A stretch of 64,000 nt of DNA, taken from assembly GCF_003545875.1 (NCBI RefSeq), contig NZ_QHCS01000010.1, positions 34,817-98,816 on the forward strand, given 5' to 3'. This stretch comes from Leptospira stimsonii (GTDB lineage Bacteria; Spirochaetota; Leptospiria; Leptospirales; Leptospiraceae). Numbering within the stretch: the first letter of the stretch is position 1; each line of letters starts with the position of its first letter. Of the stretch, positions 17,463-26,053 are shown one piece after another. The notes under the pieces were generated by a model, which saw only the letters and a list, made by a program, of their open reading frames with translations, searched no databases and was not told the DNA's origin. The translations under genes and the position numbers were made by a program.

Positions 17463-17992
17463 TCGATATATTCAGCGAGCCACGAATCCGATTCGGGTTC
17501 GTAACAACACGTCGGTTCCTCCCAGATCCCGATTGAATATAGATCGGCTTTTCGTATCGGACCAAATTTTCTTTCTAACCGGATTCTTTCCTCATTAGCT
17601 TCCACATTTTCCGAGTATCTTTCGTCCGTTCGGATTCGTTCTTTTGAGTCACGAATTTTACCTTGTCTGAATATTTCATCAATTTCACTTAAATCAAAAT
17701 CATCAATATCATCCACACTCACAGATTCATATTCATGGGAACAGTTCGGGTGCATTGGACAGCAAAATTGATACTCATCTAAGTGAACAAGCGCGTTACT
17801 TTTACCAGGCCAAACTGCTATTGAAGTTATCGGATCGCCGGAAAACTTATCTCCTCCTAAATACTTGAGGTTCAGAGACTTCATGTATTTTTCGTCCTGG
17901 AGTTTTTCTAAGGATGGAAACACACGTGCAATCTGTCCTAGAAACTCCTTACACTTTGAACAAACGATCGGATTTGATTCAAAATCAGTCAC
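17438..17992 (-). CDS. Putative C-terminal half of head morphogenesis (Mu F-like) protein
   Basis: 184 residues starting with GTG that overlaps the stop of the preceding gene (GTGA). It opens with a CSKCKEFLGQ zinc-like pair and contains FCCPMHPNCSHEYE; the PxHPNC signature is what ends the Mu protein F/SPP1 gp7 minor head domain. The preceding gene ends with the TES... and GAQYVQFG part of the same pattern, so these two ORFs together look like one head-morphogenesis protein in two chains. The acidic segment DDIDDFDLSEIDEI lies after the motif. Moderate confidence from motif order. Confidence 0.5.
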   Translation of the reverse strand: MTDFESNPIVCSKCKEFLGQIARVFPSLEKLQDEKYMKSLNLKYLGGDKFSGDPITSIAVWPGKSNALVHLDEYQFCCPMHPNCSHEYESVSVDDIDDFDLSEIDEIFRQGKIRDSKERIRTDERYSENVEANEERIRLERKFGPIRKADLYSIGIWEEPTCCYEPESDSWLAEYIDWKLTNTL

Positions 17993-18969
17993 GAATACGA
18001 ACCGCCGCCAAATTGAACGTATTGGGCGCCTTGTTTTTCATTGGAAAGCATGAGTAGTTTTCCGTTATTAAAATTGATGGAGCTTTCAGTAAATGCAAAT
18101 CGTGTCATGCCCCGATTTAGGTGATCCGTAACTAATTTTTCATATTTCTTTTCCCTACGTGCTCTCGTTAAGTCAGAAATCCCAGATTCAAATAATCCCA
18201 GGGCTTCTTGAATCTCAGTATCGTCCGGCGATATCATAAGTGACCTGATTTCTTCCTCAGTTGCGTTTCGAGAAAGAGCCTCCGCAATTTGGCGTCTGTA
18301 CATTTTAGTAATTAATTCATACGCTCGACCGGACCTTTCTCCATTTTTATCATACACAGCAAGCCACTGCGCTCCTTTAGCCTGTCCGTAGATTAGAGAG
18401 TAAGTTTGTTCTCTAGTTAATCCCGTTTCTTCCATGAGAACGTCAATATCGCCAAGTTCAGGAAGATTGTAAGAGGTTGCACGCTCTGAAAATTCAGGAA
18501 TTGTCATTTCCTTTAGCTCTTCTGGATCTTCTCCCTCTCCAATCATATACTGAGCGACATATCCGAGAATCGTTGCTTTATTTCTTTCTTCTAAATAAAT
18601 TCTATTCCAGTCCTGGGCTAAAAAATCAAAAATACCTTGATCGGCTTCTTCTAACTCATCCCTTGAAATGACACCTTCTGGAAAGATGATTCTTCCTGTC
18701 TGGCGAGGGAGATTTTTATAATCCTTTGAAAGATCCGGCGTTACATTGATCGTTCTTGGTAAAAAGGTAGGTCTTACAAGGAGTTCTCCGAAGAACTTTT
18801 TACGGAGAATCCCCATCGCATCCGACCAAATGGATTTTTGAATTTCGAATTGAATCCTACTTTTCGGATCACCTAAAAATGAGTATTGTAAGGATAAAAA
18901 GTAGTAAAGCCATGCGTAGGTCAGTTCCCGCAAGACTCTATACTCCGATAGAGGAGATTCTCGTTTCAT
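17989..18969 (-). CDS. Putative minor head / morphogenesis protein (N-terminal half of Mu F-like protein)
   Basis: 326 residues. Helical N-terminal region (ELTYAWLYYFLSL), then DWNRIYLEERNKATILGYVAQYM and a long helical part. The last 50 residues (RFAFTESSINFNNGKLLML, then GAQYVQFGG) match the RTES...N...G pattern of Mu F/SPP1 gp7 proteins, whose remainder appears in the next overlapping gene. It starts at ATG 18969 with GGGAGG eight bases upstream; that site lies in one arm of a hairpin (18975-18999). These proteins sit at the portal vertex. The portal gene itself was not found nearby. Confidence 0.5.
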   Translation of the reverse strand: MKRESPLSEYRVLRELTYAWLYYFLSLQYSFLGDPKSRIQFEIQKSIWSDAMGILRKKFFGELLVRPTFLPRTINVTPDLSKDYKNLPRQTGRIIFPEGVISRDELEEADQGIFDFLAQDWNRIYLEERNKATILGYVAQYMIGEGEDPEELKEMTIPEFSERATSYNLPELGDIDVLMEETGLTREQTYSLIYGQAKGAQWLAVYDKNGERSGRAYELITKMYRRQIAEALSRNATEEEIRSLMISPDDTEIQEALGLFESGISDLTRARREKKYEKLVTDHLNRGMTRFAFTESSINFNNGKLLMLSNEKQGAQYVQFGGGSYS

Positions 18970-18974
18970 AAAGA

Positions 18975-18999
18975 AAACCTCCCGTCAAGAGAGAGGTTT
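18975..18999 (-). promoter_or_regulatory. Hairpin containing the ribosome-binding site of the head-morphogenesis gene
   Basis: Arms AAACCTCCC (18975-18983) and GAGAGGTTT (18991-18999) pair at eight of nine positions around a 7-base loop. On the minus strand the 3' arm carries GGGAGG, the Shine-Dalgarno of the gene starting at 18969, followed by TTTTCTTT. It can act as terminator of the preceding gene, as a translation switch, or both. Confidence 0.5.
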
Positions 19000-19009
19000 A
19001 TTCTACCTA

Positions 19010-19540
19010 TTAAATCCCCGCTTCCCGGATGAGTTTACAAGCCTTCCAAAAAAGGACATGAAGAACAGTATCTCTTCCTCTTTGATTTTCTATTGAGGAG
19101 CATACGCTATCGTAAAGAACTTGCCTATCTTGTGAGGATAAATTACCAATTTTTTCCGCGAATTCCGTTTCACTCTCAGGAGTTCCTGAAATAAGACTAG
19201 AGGCATTGAGTAACCGAAAACCTTTCCAAAAAAGGATATAGAGAACGGTGTCTCTGGATTGCTGATTAACGACCGAAGAGTAGAGGCTGTCAAAGAGGTT
19301 TTGCCGATCTTGCTCACTTAGTTCAAGAATCAAGTTTGCGAGAATCACATCCTCATCTTCTACATTGTCGGCTTTTTTTATTTCTGTTCGCTCAATATCC
19401 TCTGAAACTGGATGCGTTTCCGGTTGATGAATTTCGGAAAGTTCTCCAGAAGGAACTTCACTTTCGGAATGGTTTATTTCTTCGTTACTTTCGATCGGAT
19501 TTTGGGGTAATTCATTTGAGAGAGTTTCATTTGTAGACAT
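19010..19540 (-). CDS. Phage protein with an internal duplication
   Basis: 176 residues. The N-terminal 70 residues are acidic and low in complexity (Glu/Ser/Pro/Asn). Residues about 72-120 and 125-175 are two copies of one ~50-residue unit: LSEQDRQNLFDSLYSSVVNQ...SRDTVLYILFWKGFRLL and LSSQDRQVLYDSVCSSIENQ...GRDTVLHVLFWKACKLI. The units look alpha-helical. No family recognised. It lies between terminase and head-morphogenesis genes, so it may be a head accessory protein. Confidence 0.65.
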   Translation of the reverse strand: MSTNETLSNELPQNPIESNEEINHSESEVPSGELSEIHQPETHPVSEDIERTEIKKADNVEDEDVILANLILELSEQDRQNLFDSLYSSVVNQQSRDTVLYILFWKGFRLLNASSLISGTPESETEFAEKIGNLSSQDRQVLYDSVCSSIENQRGRDTVLHVLFWKACKLIREAGI

Positions 19541-19655
19541 GGAATCGATTCCTTATTGTTGAATTTTCCAAATTCTACGCGCGAAGGAGTCGAATCGGGA
19601 AAAGAATCGATTTGATTTTTACTGTTTTTATATAAATTTTTTAGATTAATTAAAT

Positions 19656-19707
19656 ACTCCGAAGCAGGCTTCAATCGATTCTGGCTTTTTAAAACCTGCT
19701 TCGAAGT
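19656..19707. repeat. 13-bp inverted repeat downstream of gene 19724
   Basis: ACTCCGAAGCAGG (19656-19668) and CCTGCTTCGAAGT (19695-19707) pair at 12 of 13 positions with a 26-base loop. It lies in the 183-base gap between two minus-strand genes. No U-run follows on the minus strand, so it is not a standard terminator. Confidence 0.6.
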
Positions 19708-19723
19708 ATTTCTTAGAAATTTA

Positions 19724-20191
19724 TTAGCCGGTTTTTTTAAAAAATCGAATACGCATTGTTTTTCGAAACGTTTCCAAAACAGACGGTTTATTGATTCGAT
19801 TCGCAACTTCAAATCGCCTCAAGTCTACTGGAAATTCCAAAGGAGTTCCTATATTTGAAAGAACCAGTATGACGCCTGTATCGGTTTCTTGAGGCATTCC
19901 GCCAAATGGACCCGCTGAATTTTTCTTTGGTTTACGATAGATTTCTTGGATGATTCCGTATTCGCCTTCCCTTGGATATTCATATCCACCTCGCAAAGAC
20001 TCAATGAGTCTCACTTTATCGCCTACCTTGAAGGAAATTTTCCGGTTCAAAAGATCGGAAATGTCTTCTACAAGGTCTTCTTTCTTTTCACTGGAAAGGG
20101 TCGCAAATTCTGCTTTCCGGTCTTCTATTTCTTTGATTAGTCCTGCAATTATCTGCGCCCGCTTACTAAAGTCATAGCCGTCAAAAATCAT
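19724..20191 (-). CDS. Phage hypothetical protein
   Basis: 155 residues. A helical N-terminus (RAQIIAGLIKEIEDRKAEF) is followed by a beta segment typical of a small SH3-like or KOW-like barrel (FKVGDKVRLIESLRGGYEYP, EGEYGIIQEIYRK, DTGVILVLSNIGTPLEFPVDLRRFE). That reading is inference; no family can be named. It lies downstream of a 345-base intergenic region with operator-like repeats and may be the first gene of a separately expressed late unit. Confidence 0.6.
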   Translation of the reverse strand: MIFDGYDFSKRAQIIAGLIKEIEDRKAEFATLSSEKKEDLVEDISDLLNRKISFKVGDKVRLIESLRGGYEYPREGEYGIIQEIYRKPKKNSAGPFGGMPQETDTGVILVLSNIGTPLEFPVDLRRFEVANRINKPSVLETFRKTMRIRFFKKTG

Positions 20192-20536
20192 ATCCTTTCC
20201 TATATGTTTTTAACAGATTCTACATTTATAATAATAAGAAATTGATAATCGATTCTCTATATTATCAAATGTGAATCCATTTCTCTTAAAACGTTTGAAC
20301 GTTATTTGACTTGTGTCCACTATTTATTTCAAAAAAGGTAACAAAACACAGATTAAATGTAAGGGATGAGGAATCTGTGACTTTTGTAAAAAACACAAAC
20401 GTATTATAATTTCGAGGTGTTTTAGATAACAATTTTCAAAGAATACGGTGTTTACCTATTTCGCATTAATGCGCTCTATTATAATACGAAATGACGCAAC
20501 TTCTACCTATGACTAATGTTCTAAATTCTATGCGTT
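20192..20536. other. Intergenic region with operator-like repeats
   Basis: 345 bases without a convincing gene between two minus-strand genes. It holds an 8-bp inverted repeat (20242-20268) and a perfect 12-bp palindrome CGCATTAATGCG (20462-20473). It is very AT-rich and is the likely place for a late-gene promoter reading left, but no clear -35/-10 pair can be fixed. Confidence 0.5.
20242..20268. promoter_or_regulatory. Operator-like inverted repeat
   Basis: TTGATAAT (20242-20249), 11 bases, ATTATCAA (20261-20268), a perfect 8-bp repeat about 50-75 bases upstream of the gene starting at 20191. Spacing and AT-rich arms fit a dimeric repressor site. Confidence 0.4.
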
Positions 20537-21160
20537 TTATGGATTTACAAATCTCGGTTTTTTTAATACGATCCGTTTAATAAACGATACTTTGTGAAGT
20601 GAATCCCAACCATATAATTGAATCATACTTGCGTATTCTAAAGATCGAGAAATCATCCGCATTGGATCCGAATCAAAAAGTAGTTCGAATATTATTTTTT
20701 CATATTCCTGGATCGAATTACTTTCAGGATGTAGCCTAAATCCTAAATGAGCGATTTCTTTTTCCAGAGTATTCATTCTATATTTAAACTGTATCCGATT
20801 CAGCTCTAAGAAAAAGAGTCCGAGCGTAGCGCAAACAAAGATCGCGACAGTAATCACGAGCAAAAAGAAAGGCACCCCACTTAGGTCTAGTCTTGGAATT
20901 AATCCAAGAAACGCGCCAGAAAGAAACGAGGTAAGAAAAAGGGCAGAAATGACAGACTTAGTTTTCTTATTTTCAAGATAGTTACGAAGATGTGAGATAA
21001 AAATTGACCACCAAAGAACTAATTCAGCAGTTTTTTTGTTTCTTTTGAATTCATTCAGTGAATTGCGAGGCAATTCATTTTCCGAACGAGCCAAACAAAC
21101 TTCCAGAGAAAGCAGATGTGCTTTATACAAAGGATATGGATTTTCTTGGCTCGGTTTCAT
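20537..21160 (-). CDS. Phage membrane protein with two transmembrane segments
   Basis: 207 residues. Two adjacent hydrophobic helices lie at about residues 70-90 (VISALFLTSFLSGAFLGLIP) and 95-118 (VPFFLLVITVAIFVCATLGLFFLE), flanked by helical soluble parts. This two-helix hairpin plan is common in small prophage membrane proteins and SLATT-like effectors, but no diagnostic motif was seen. It lies between the terminase large subunit and head genes, where it is unexpected for a virion component, so an exclusion or accessory role is possible. Function unknown. Confidence 0.6.
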   Translation of the reverse strand: MKPSQENPYPLYKAHLLSLEVCLARSENELPRNSLNEFKRNKKTAELVLWWSIFISHLRNYLENKKTKSVISALFLTSFLSGAFLGLIPRLDLSGVPFFLLVITVAIFVCATLGLFFLELNRIQFKYRMNTLEKEIAHLGFRLHPESNSIQEYEKIIFELLFDSDPMRMISRSLEYASMIQLYGWDSLHKVSFIKRIVLKKPRFVNP

Positions 21161-21229
21161 ATTTGCAGGACGGTCGCGACAAATACAATTGGCGAGAACT
21201 ATTTTTATTGCACTAAAAAAATTCTCTTT

Positions 21230-22666
21230 CTAACTTTTTGAAAATTTATTTGGGTCTATGCCAAACCTTTCTAACCTTTTATTTCGAATATCAGAAGCAG
21301 ACATTGGTCTATTTTCTAATTCTTTTTTTACCTTAGAATATGATCTTGTGATTATATCTCTTTTTCCTCCTATTATTTTCAAAGCCAAATATCGTAGAGC
21401 GTCCATTGCGTGATCATGATTTCTAATCGGAATCTCTTTTGCGTTTTTTCCATCTTTTTGAGGCTCCCAAGAATAAATTGAAAATTCCTCGATGGTATGA
21501 ACACAGGATCGGAAAATTCTTAGTTTAACCCCTATTGTAGACTCAAGGAGTTTTATTAAAGCCTGAATTCCGGTAGAAACATCTTTATCGGCCGCAAATG
21601 TTGCATATCCGCATTCCGCCATAGTTGCGCGATCTTCCGCATCATGATCGGCAACAATCCAAAGATTTGGTTTTCTTCTATCTCCTATGAGTTCGCAGTG
21701 TCTTCTTACCGTATGCTCCGTGAGATAGTGTTCATCTGCTAAATACCAGGTTTCGTTTGCCTTGTCGAAATAGAGCCACAGGAAAACAAATGGATTTGTG
21801 TATCCAAAGTCAACCGCACCCGCACAGTCCCAGGTGTCAGGAATTTTGAATGGCTCGACAATCGCCGATTCAAACATCGGATAAACAAGTCCTTCAACGT
21901 CTATCCACAGCCCCAGATACAAACGGTCCCGTTCGACACCCGTAAGCTCCGAAAGCATTTGTTTGTATTCATCAGAGATAAAAGGATTATCGAGAGGTGT
22001 CCAGTGACGACGGGACATTCTACTTTGTCTTTTGGAAGAGAGAGCCTCTCCCGTTTCCGGATCTTGTCTAAGAACAAAGTATTTGTATATCCAGTGGAAT
22101 CGATTCCTCGGGTTACAATCGACTATGAGTTTGTTAGTTAGTTCTTCTCTTACATACGAGAGCCTTGTTTTTATTTTTTGAAACGTGGGATAAGAGATTT
22201 GAGTCGCTTCGTTTAAGAAAATGGTATTGAACTCTGTCCCCATAATCTTTTCAACACGATCGGAATCATCAAGACCGGCTCCGTAGATCTCAGCTCCGTT
22301 TGTAAATGTAATTACGTGGTCGCTTTCATTGATTGAATAGTCTCGATCTCTAACAAAACCCATCTCTTTGAGGCATGGAAGTAGGGTCTGCCTCCAAACA
22401 CTCATACGAAGATGATTGAGTCTGTATCTTGCTATTAAGTGTCTTGATCCCGCAGAGATCCAAGCCCGCGAAATTATTGCCTTTATGATTAGGTAGGTTT
22501 TACCACTACGAGCACCGCCGTCGTAGCATATCTCTTGAATAAAATGATTGCTCCAATCTTCGCTAAGAGCTAAGGACTGTTTCGGTGAGAAATATTTACT
22601 TCTTTGAATTGTCTCCGTTTTGACTTTTGCTGGATCTATCTTTAGAAGTTTCTTCCTTGCCGACAC
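21230..22666 (-). CDS. Terminase large subunit
   Basis: 478 residues. ATPase: Walker A GGARSGKT at 50-57, the RYRLNHLRMSVWRQ segment, Walker B-type TIFLNEA at 148-154 and the coupling region after it (VDCNPRN). Nuclease: VDFGYTNP with D286, VADHDAEDRA with D340, and NHDHAMDALRYL with D418 and D422, the RNase H-like acidic set. This is the packaging motor of the PBSX/terminase_3 type, which cuts concatemeric DNA and pumps it into the head. The gene overlaps the small subunit by 71 bases. Confidence 0.95.
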   Translation of the reverse strand: MSARKKLLKIDPAKVKTETIQRSKYFSPKQSLALSEDWSNHFIQEICYDGGARSGKTYLIIKAIISRAWISAGSRHLIARYRLNHLRMSVWRQTLLPCLKEMGFVRDRDYSINESDHVITFTNGAEIYGAGLDDSDRVEKIMGTEFNTIFLNEATQISYPTFQKIKTRLSYVREELTNKLIVDCNPRNRFHWIYKYFVLRQDPETGEALSSKRQSRMSRRHWTPLDNPFISDEYKQMLSELTGVERDRLYLGLWIDVEGLVYPMFESAIVEPFKIPDTWDCAGAVDFGYTNPFVFLWLYFDKANETWYLADEHYLTEHTVRRHCELIGDRRKPNLWIVADHDAEDRATMAECGYATFAADKDVSTGIQALIKLLESTIGVKLRIFRSCVHTIEEFSIYSWEPQKDGKNAKEIPIRNHDHAMDALRYLALKIIGGKRDIITRSYSKVKKELENRPMSASDIRNKRLERFGIDPNKFSKS

Positions 22667-23231
22667 CTATGGCTTTCCCGCCAATGAGCTTCTCGATCGA
22701 ACCGGGGAGTTCTCCGACACCGGTGATAATTTGAAGATTGAATTGGCTTTTATCCTCCGGAGATCCGGATTCGTTTCGGATAGTATCCGGTAAGCCCAAG
22801 GATCGGAGAAGTTCCCGAAGGAGAGTATTTCTCGATTTGATTAAGTAAGAAAGATCCTCGTTGGAAAGTTCAGGATCATATATTCGTTTTTTGATAAGAT
22901 CAAGAAGTTCGGTCGCCTCAGTATTCATACGAGCAAGAGTCGTCGAAGCGTTTGAAATAATAGAAAGTGCGGTTTTTTCCCTCACTTTTCCTTCTATTTC
23001 CTCAAAATCATCCTTCCAGCCGTTTCTGTGAATCAGATTGTCGAGTTGTTTGTATTCGATTTTATACTTTTGACAAATCTCCTCTCTGGAAGAACCCTGC
23101 AAGTAAGCAAATCGAATCTTTAGTTGGTCTTTTTTAGAAAGTTTTTCTTTAGTTGGTGCGCGAGTTGATAAAGCCTTCTTTTTCCCACCCTTAGAAGTCT
23201 TTCGGGTGGTCACTTTCTTTTTGGCTACCAT
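22596..23231 (-). CDS. Terminase small subunit
   Basis: 211 residues. A Lys/Arg-rich start (KKKVTTRKTSKGGKKK) precedes a helix-turn-helix (KIRFAYLQGSSREEICQKYKIEYKQLDNLIHRNGW) of the PBSX-type small terminase, then a helical oligomerisation region (LARMNTEATELLDLIKKRI, LSYLIKSRNTLLRELLRSLG). The small subunit recognises the phage DNA end. It is directly upstream of, and overlaps, the large subunit, which supports the call. Confidence 0.8.
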   Translation of the reverse strand: MVAKKKVTTRKTSKGGKKKALSTRAPTKEKLSKKDQLKIRFAYLQGSSREEICQKYKIEYKQLDNLIHRNGWKDDFEEIEGKVREKTALSIISNASTTLARMNTEATELLDLIKKRIYDPELSNEDLSYLIKSRNTLLRELLRSLGLPDTIRNESGSPEDKSQFNLQIITGVGELPGSIEKLIGGKAIGVGKEETSKDRSSKSQNGDNSKK

Positions 23232-23286
23232 AAAGTAGAACTATAACAGAATAAGTTTTATCATTTTCATGAATTGAAACTCACTT

Positions 23287-24252
23287 TTATTTGTCCTCTT
23301 TCGATTTCGAAAGAACATTCGATAGAAGAAGGTCAGCGTCCAAAACATTGATTTCGTTTAGTTCGATTCCGTAGAAATTCCTTCCGTTTTCTAAGGCTAC
23401 CTTACCGACTGTCCCCTCTCCCATAAAGGGATCCAGAACGGTTCCACCTTTCGGACATCCCGCGAGAACACAGATTTCAAATAGTCTCTCAGGTCCGACT
23501 GCCGAGTGTTGTCCTTTAGAATTTGGAGTTGGAATTTTCCAAACGGATCTTCGTCTTGCGGTAAAATCATGATCTCGTTTTTTATTTTCTAAAATTCTCT
23601 TTTTGATTTCAGACGGATTTTCTGCCTTAAAATCCAAATAATCTTTTAGCCCTTTCCCTTCATATTGCCCGTGTTCGTCTGCCCCCATTGATTTTAATAA
23701 AGCCGAAAGAGTAGACCCTGAGTGATGAATTCCTCCAAGCGGGACTGAAACTGACCGATAATCGAAATAATAACTATCAAGATCCAAAACGAAAAAAAGT
23801 GCGTATTCGTGTGAATTTGTAAACCTTCGACTAACAGATTCCGGTTTGCATGAACCTATATTTCCTTCATCCGTCGAAATTGATTTTGCCCAGACAATCT
23901 CTTGAACAAATAGAAATCCCTCTTCTTGCATCATGTCGATAAATCCGGAAGGAATTCGAAGTGCACAACCGTGTCTAAACGAATCGCCAATATTTACAAA
24001 GACGGTTGCAGTTTTTTTTAATCTTCTTTTTGATTCTCGAAATACTTGACTAAGATGAAAAAAATATTCCCAAGGAGCCGCTTCCCGGCCAATCTCTAAA
24101 TTCGAATACGGATGACCTTCGGGAAGATAGTTTCTTTTCTGGAAATAAGGTGGCGAAGTTACTATACAATCGATACTATTTTCATGTTCTTCTTTTACAA
24201 ACGTCCTTTTTAGAATTCTGTCCGAAGCGCCAACGGATACTTTGTATTTCAT
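23287..24252 (-). CDS. Orphan DNA methyltransferase, beta class (N4-cytosine or N6-adenine)
   Basis: 321 residues. Catalytic motif IV TSPPY is at residues 32-36, before the SAM-binding motif I DPFMGEGTVGK at 274 onwards, the beta-class order. The SPPY form favours N4-cytosine methylation, but N6-adenine cannot be excluded. VFVNIGDSFRHG and WAKSISTDEG (target-handling region) and SHEYALFFV match the family. No restriction endonuclease is adjacent, so it probably protects phage DNA or regulates. It overlaps the upstream ParB-HTH gene by ATGA. Confidence 0.85.
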   Translation of the reverse strand: MKYKVSVGASDRILKRTFVKEEHENSIDCIVTSPPYFQKRNYLPEGHPYSNLEIGREAAPWEYFFHLSQVFRESKRRLKKTATVFVNIGDSFRHGCALRIPSGFIDMMQEEGFLFVQEIVWAKSISTDEGNIGSCKPESVSRRFTNSHEYALFFVLDLDSYYFDYRSVSVPLGGIHHSGSTLSALLKSMGADEHGQYEGKGLKDYLDFKAENPSEIKKRILENKKRDHDFTARRRSVWKIPTPNSKGQHSAVGPERLFEICVLAGCPKGGTVLDPFMGEGTVGKVALENGRNFYGIELNEINVLDADLLLSNVLSKSKEDK

Positions 24253-25160
24253 TTCATTCTTTCCTCACAAAGTATTGCTATCTCTTCGAACAAGGAAATC
24301 GAACACTCCCACTTGCCGCCCTCAAGTTCCGCAATATAGGATTGTGAATAACCTAATGCTTGCGCGAGTTCAAACTGAGTCATTCTCGCGTCCTTACGTA
24401 ATTCACGAATCCGAGAGGCTAACTCGGAATTCTCAAATTTGAAATTCTTATTAAATGACTTTGACCTTGCCGCTTCGGCAGAATCCCGAATCACGTCTTT
24501 AAATTTGCCCTTCCATTCATAATTGAGATTTTTTCCGTTTACTTGAAGAAGGAAATTTCCATCCGAGAGGTCGGAGATACTGACTCGAAGTCCGCGTATC
24601 TTTTTTTTCTCCCAAAGACTCCTGAGTTCCTCCAGTGTTACTTCTTTACTGCTTCCAGTTCGTATCTTTTTTAGATCTGCTTTAAGGGTCGAGGTCGGAA
24701 TTCCCGTTTCATCGGAAATCGTTTCGAGTCTACGAATTGTTATTTTTGAACCTGTAAAAAAGTCAGGACAATACGCTTGCAATATAAGAATTCTATCTTG
24801 ATGACCGAAATGACGCCTTCTTACATTTCGAGAAATCATATAGGAAAGTTCGTTCTTTGGGGAAACTACGTATCCGGAAATAGTCGTCCATCCGAGAAGT
24901 TTTACTGCTTTTATCCTGTTCTCACCGGACAAACAAAGAAAGATGTTCTGATCTTCAAGATAACGAACTGAAATGGGTTCATGCAAACCAAACCTCGATA
25001 TGTCTATAGCGAGATTCTTGATGTATGTTTCGGACTTTGTTTTAAAGAGTTCTGGGTTTTTTGGATGAAACCGAATTCTATCCAAAGGAATTTGTGAGAC
25101 TAAGGGTGAATCTTCATGTCCAACGATTAAATCTAGGTTTTGTTTTGCCGGGCTTTTCAC
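24249..25160 (-). CDS. ParB-like domain fused to an XRE helix-turn-helix
   Basis: 303 residues from a GTG. Residues about 20-110 form a ParB/Srx-type domain (IPLDRIRFHPKNPELF, GLHEPISVRYL, LCLSGENRIKAVKLLGW), followed by a KorB-like helical part. The C-terminal 60 residues are a classic XRE domain (RIRELRKDARMTQFELAQALGYSQSYIAELEGGKWECS). The protein is translationally coupled to the methyltransferase, suggesting a joint role in DNA recognition or regulation. It is separate from the partition pair at 32.5-33.9 kb. Confidence 0.75.
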   Translation of the reverse strand: MKSPAKQNLDLIVGHEDSPLVSQIPLDRIRFHPKNPELFKTKSETYIKNLAIDISRFGLHEPISVRYLEDQNIFLCLSGENRIKAVKLLGWTTISGYVVSPKNELSYMISRNVRRRHFGHQDRILILQAYCPDFFTGSKITIRRLETISDETGIPTSTLKADLKKIRTGSSKEVTLEELRSLWEKKKIRGLRVSISDLSDGNFLLQVNGKNLNYEWKGKFKDVIRDSAEAARSKSFNKNFKFENSELASRIRELRKDARMTQFELAQALGYSQSYIAELEGGKWECSISLFEEIAILCEERMK

Positions 25161-25235
25161 CCCTTATGCGTAACTTTTTCACCCCGAAAGAGTCCATTCG
25201 AGAAGGGGATCAAATTTGAAAAAATTAAGGACTGT

Positions 25236-25982
25236 CTACTTTTTTGTATTTAATTTCTTCTTCTTTTTTTGGTTTTCTAAATCAAGCTCGATAGCGCGTT
25301 TTAATCCTCCAAATGGTTTTAACTGTTTCGCCAATTTACTTTTTTCATTTAACAGCTTTTTTGTTTGATTATCAATAGTTTGTACTTGTTTTACAATCTT
25401 GTGAATCGTTGTAAGTTTCTTCTTATCAAGATCTTTTAGCTGAACCCGAGTCGGTTCATTTCCAGAAAGGATTGCTTTTGCTTCTTTCAAATATCTTTGA
25501 TTTGTCCTTAAAGATCTACCAAAGGATTTTGTAATCACCTCAGACAAAGGCGGTCCTAACTTCTTTCTTTCTTCAGGTGAAATATTCCCTCTAAACTCTT
25601 TGAGTATCCTCTCTTTTCCGAACTCTTTGATGATTGCTTTTACCGTATCGTCATCGCTCATCGTAAGTCCGTCATTATTGACTGAATACATCACATACCG
25701 GCGGACATCATCTGTTAGTTCAGAAACAACCATTTTGGCTAATATCGTCGCGTGTTTTGCTTTTTTATTCCCTCTTGATCTACGATCTCCGTTTAAAAGC
25801 CAATATTTCCCGTTTTGAGTCGGATGTTTTACGACGATTACAGCCTCAGTCACTCCAATACTTTTAATTTTTTCATTAAAAGCATCTTCTTCCTCTTTGG
25901 GAATTTCTCTGGATATTAAGTTAGGGTGTTTAATAAGGTCAGATTGCTTGATTTGAAAGGAGTCGGAGTAGTCTATTTTCAT
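25236..25982 (-). CDS. ParB-like nuclease-domain protein
   Basis: 248 residues. The N-terminal domain has the ParB signature in short form: IKQSDLIKHPNLISREI, IGVTEAVIVVKHP, WLLNGDRRSRGNKKA (the GDRR box), then a helix-rich middle (MSDDDTVKAIIKEFGKERI) and a strongly basic helical C-terminus. It sits between the two methyltransferase genes. Partition, nuclease and methylase-specificity roles have all been seen for this fold; none can be chosen here. Confidence 0.65.
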   Translation of the reverse strand: MKIDYSDSFQIKQSDLIKHPNLISREIPKEEEDAFNEKIKSIGVTEAVIVVKHPTQNGKYWLLNGDRRSRGNKKAKHATILAKMVVSELTDDVRRYVMYSVNNDGLTMSDDDTVKAIIKEFGKERILKEFRGNISPEERKKLGPPLSEVITKSFGRSLRTNQRYLKEAKAILSGNEPTRVQLKDLDKKKLTTIHKIVKQVQTIDNQTKKLLNEKSKLAKQLKPFGGLKRAIELDLENQKKKKKLNTKK

Positions 25983-26053
25983 ACGGACTAAAGTTCTGCT
26001 TCTCGATCAAGATTAGTAAAGTCATTTTCTTCACGAGTTTAGATTTAATAAAC

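Noticed and set aside
19474..19812. 112-codon minus frame between head genes
   Set aside because: Overlaps real genes at both ends and its middle covers the inverted repeat; composition is unconvincing.
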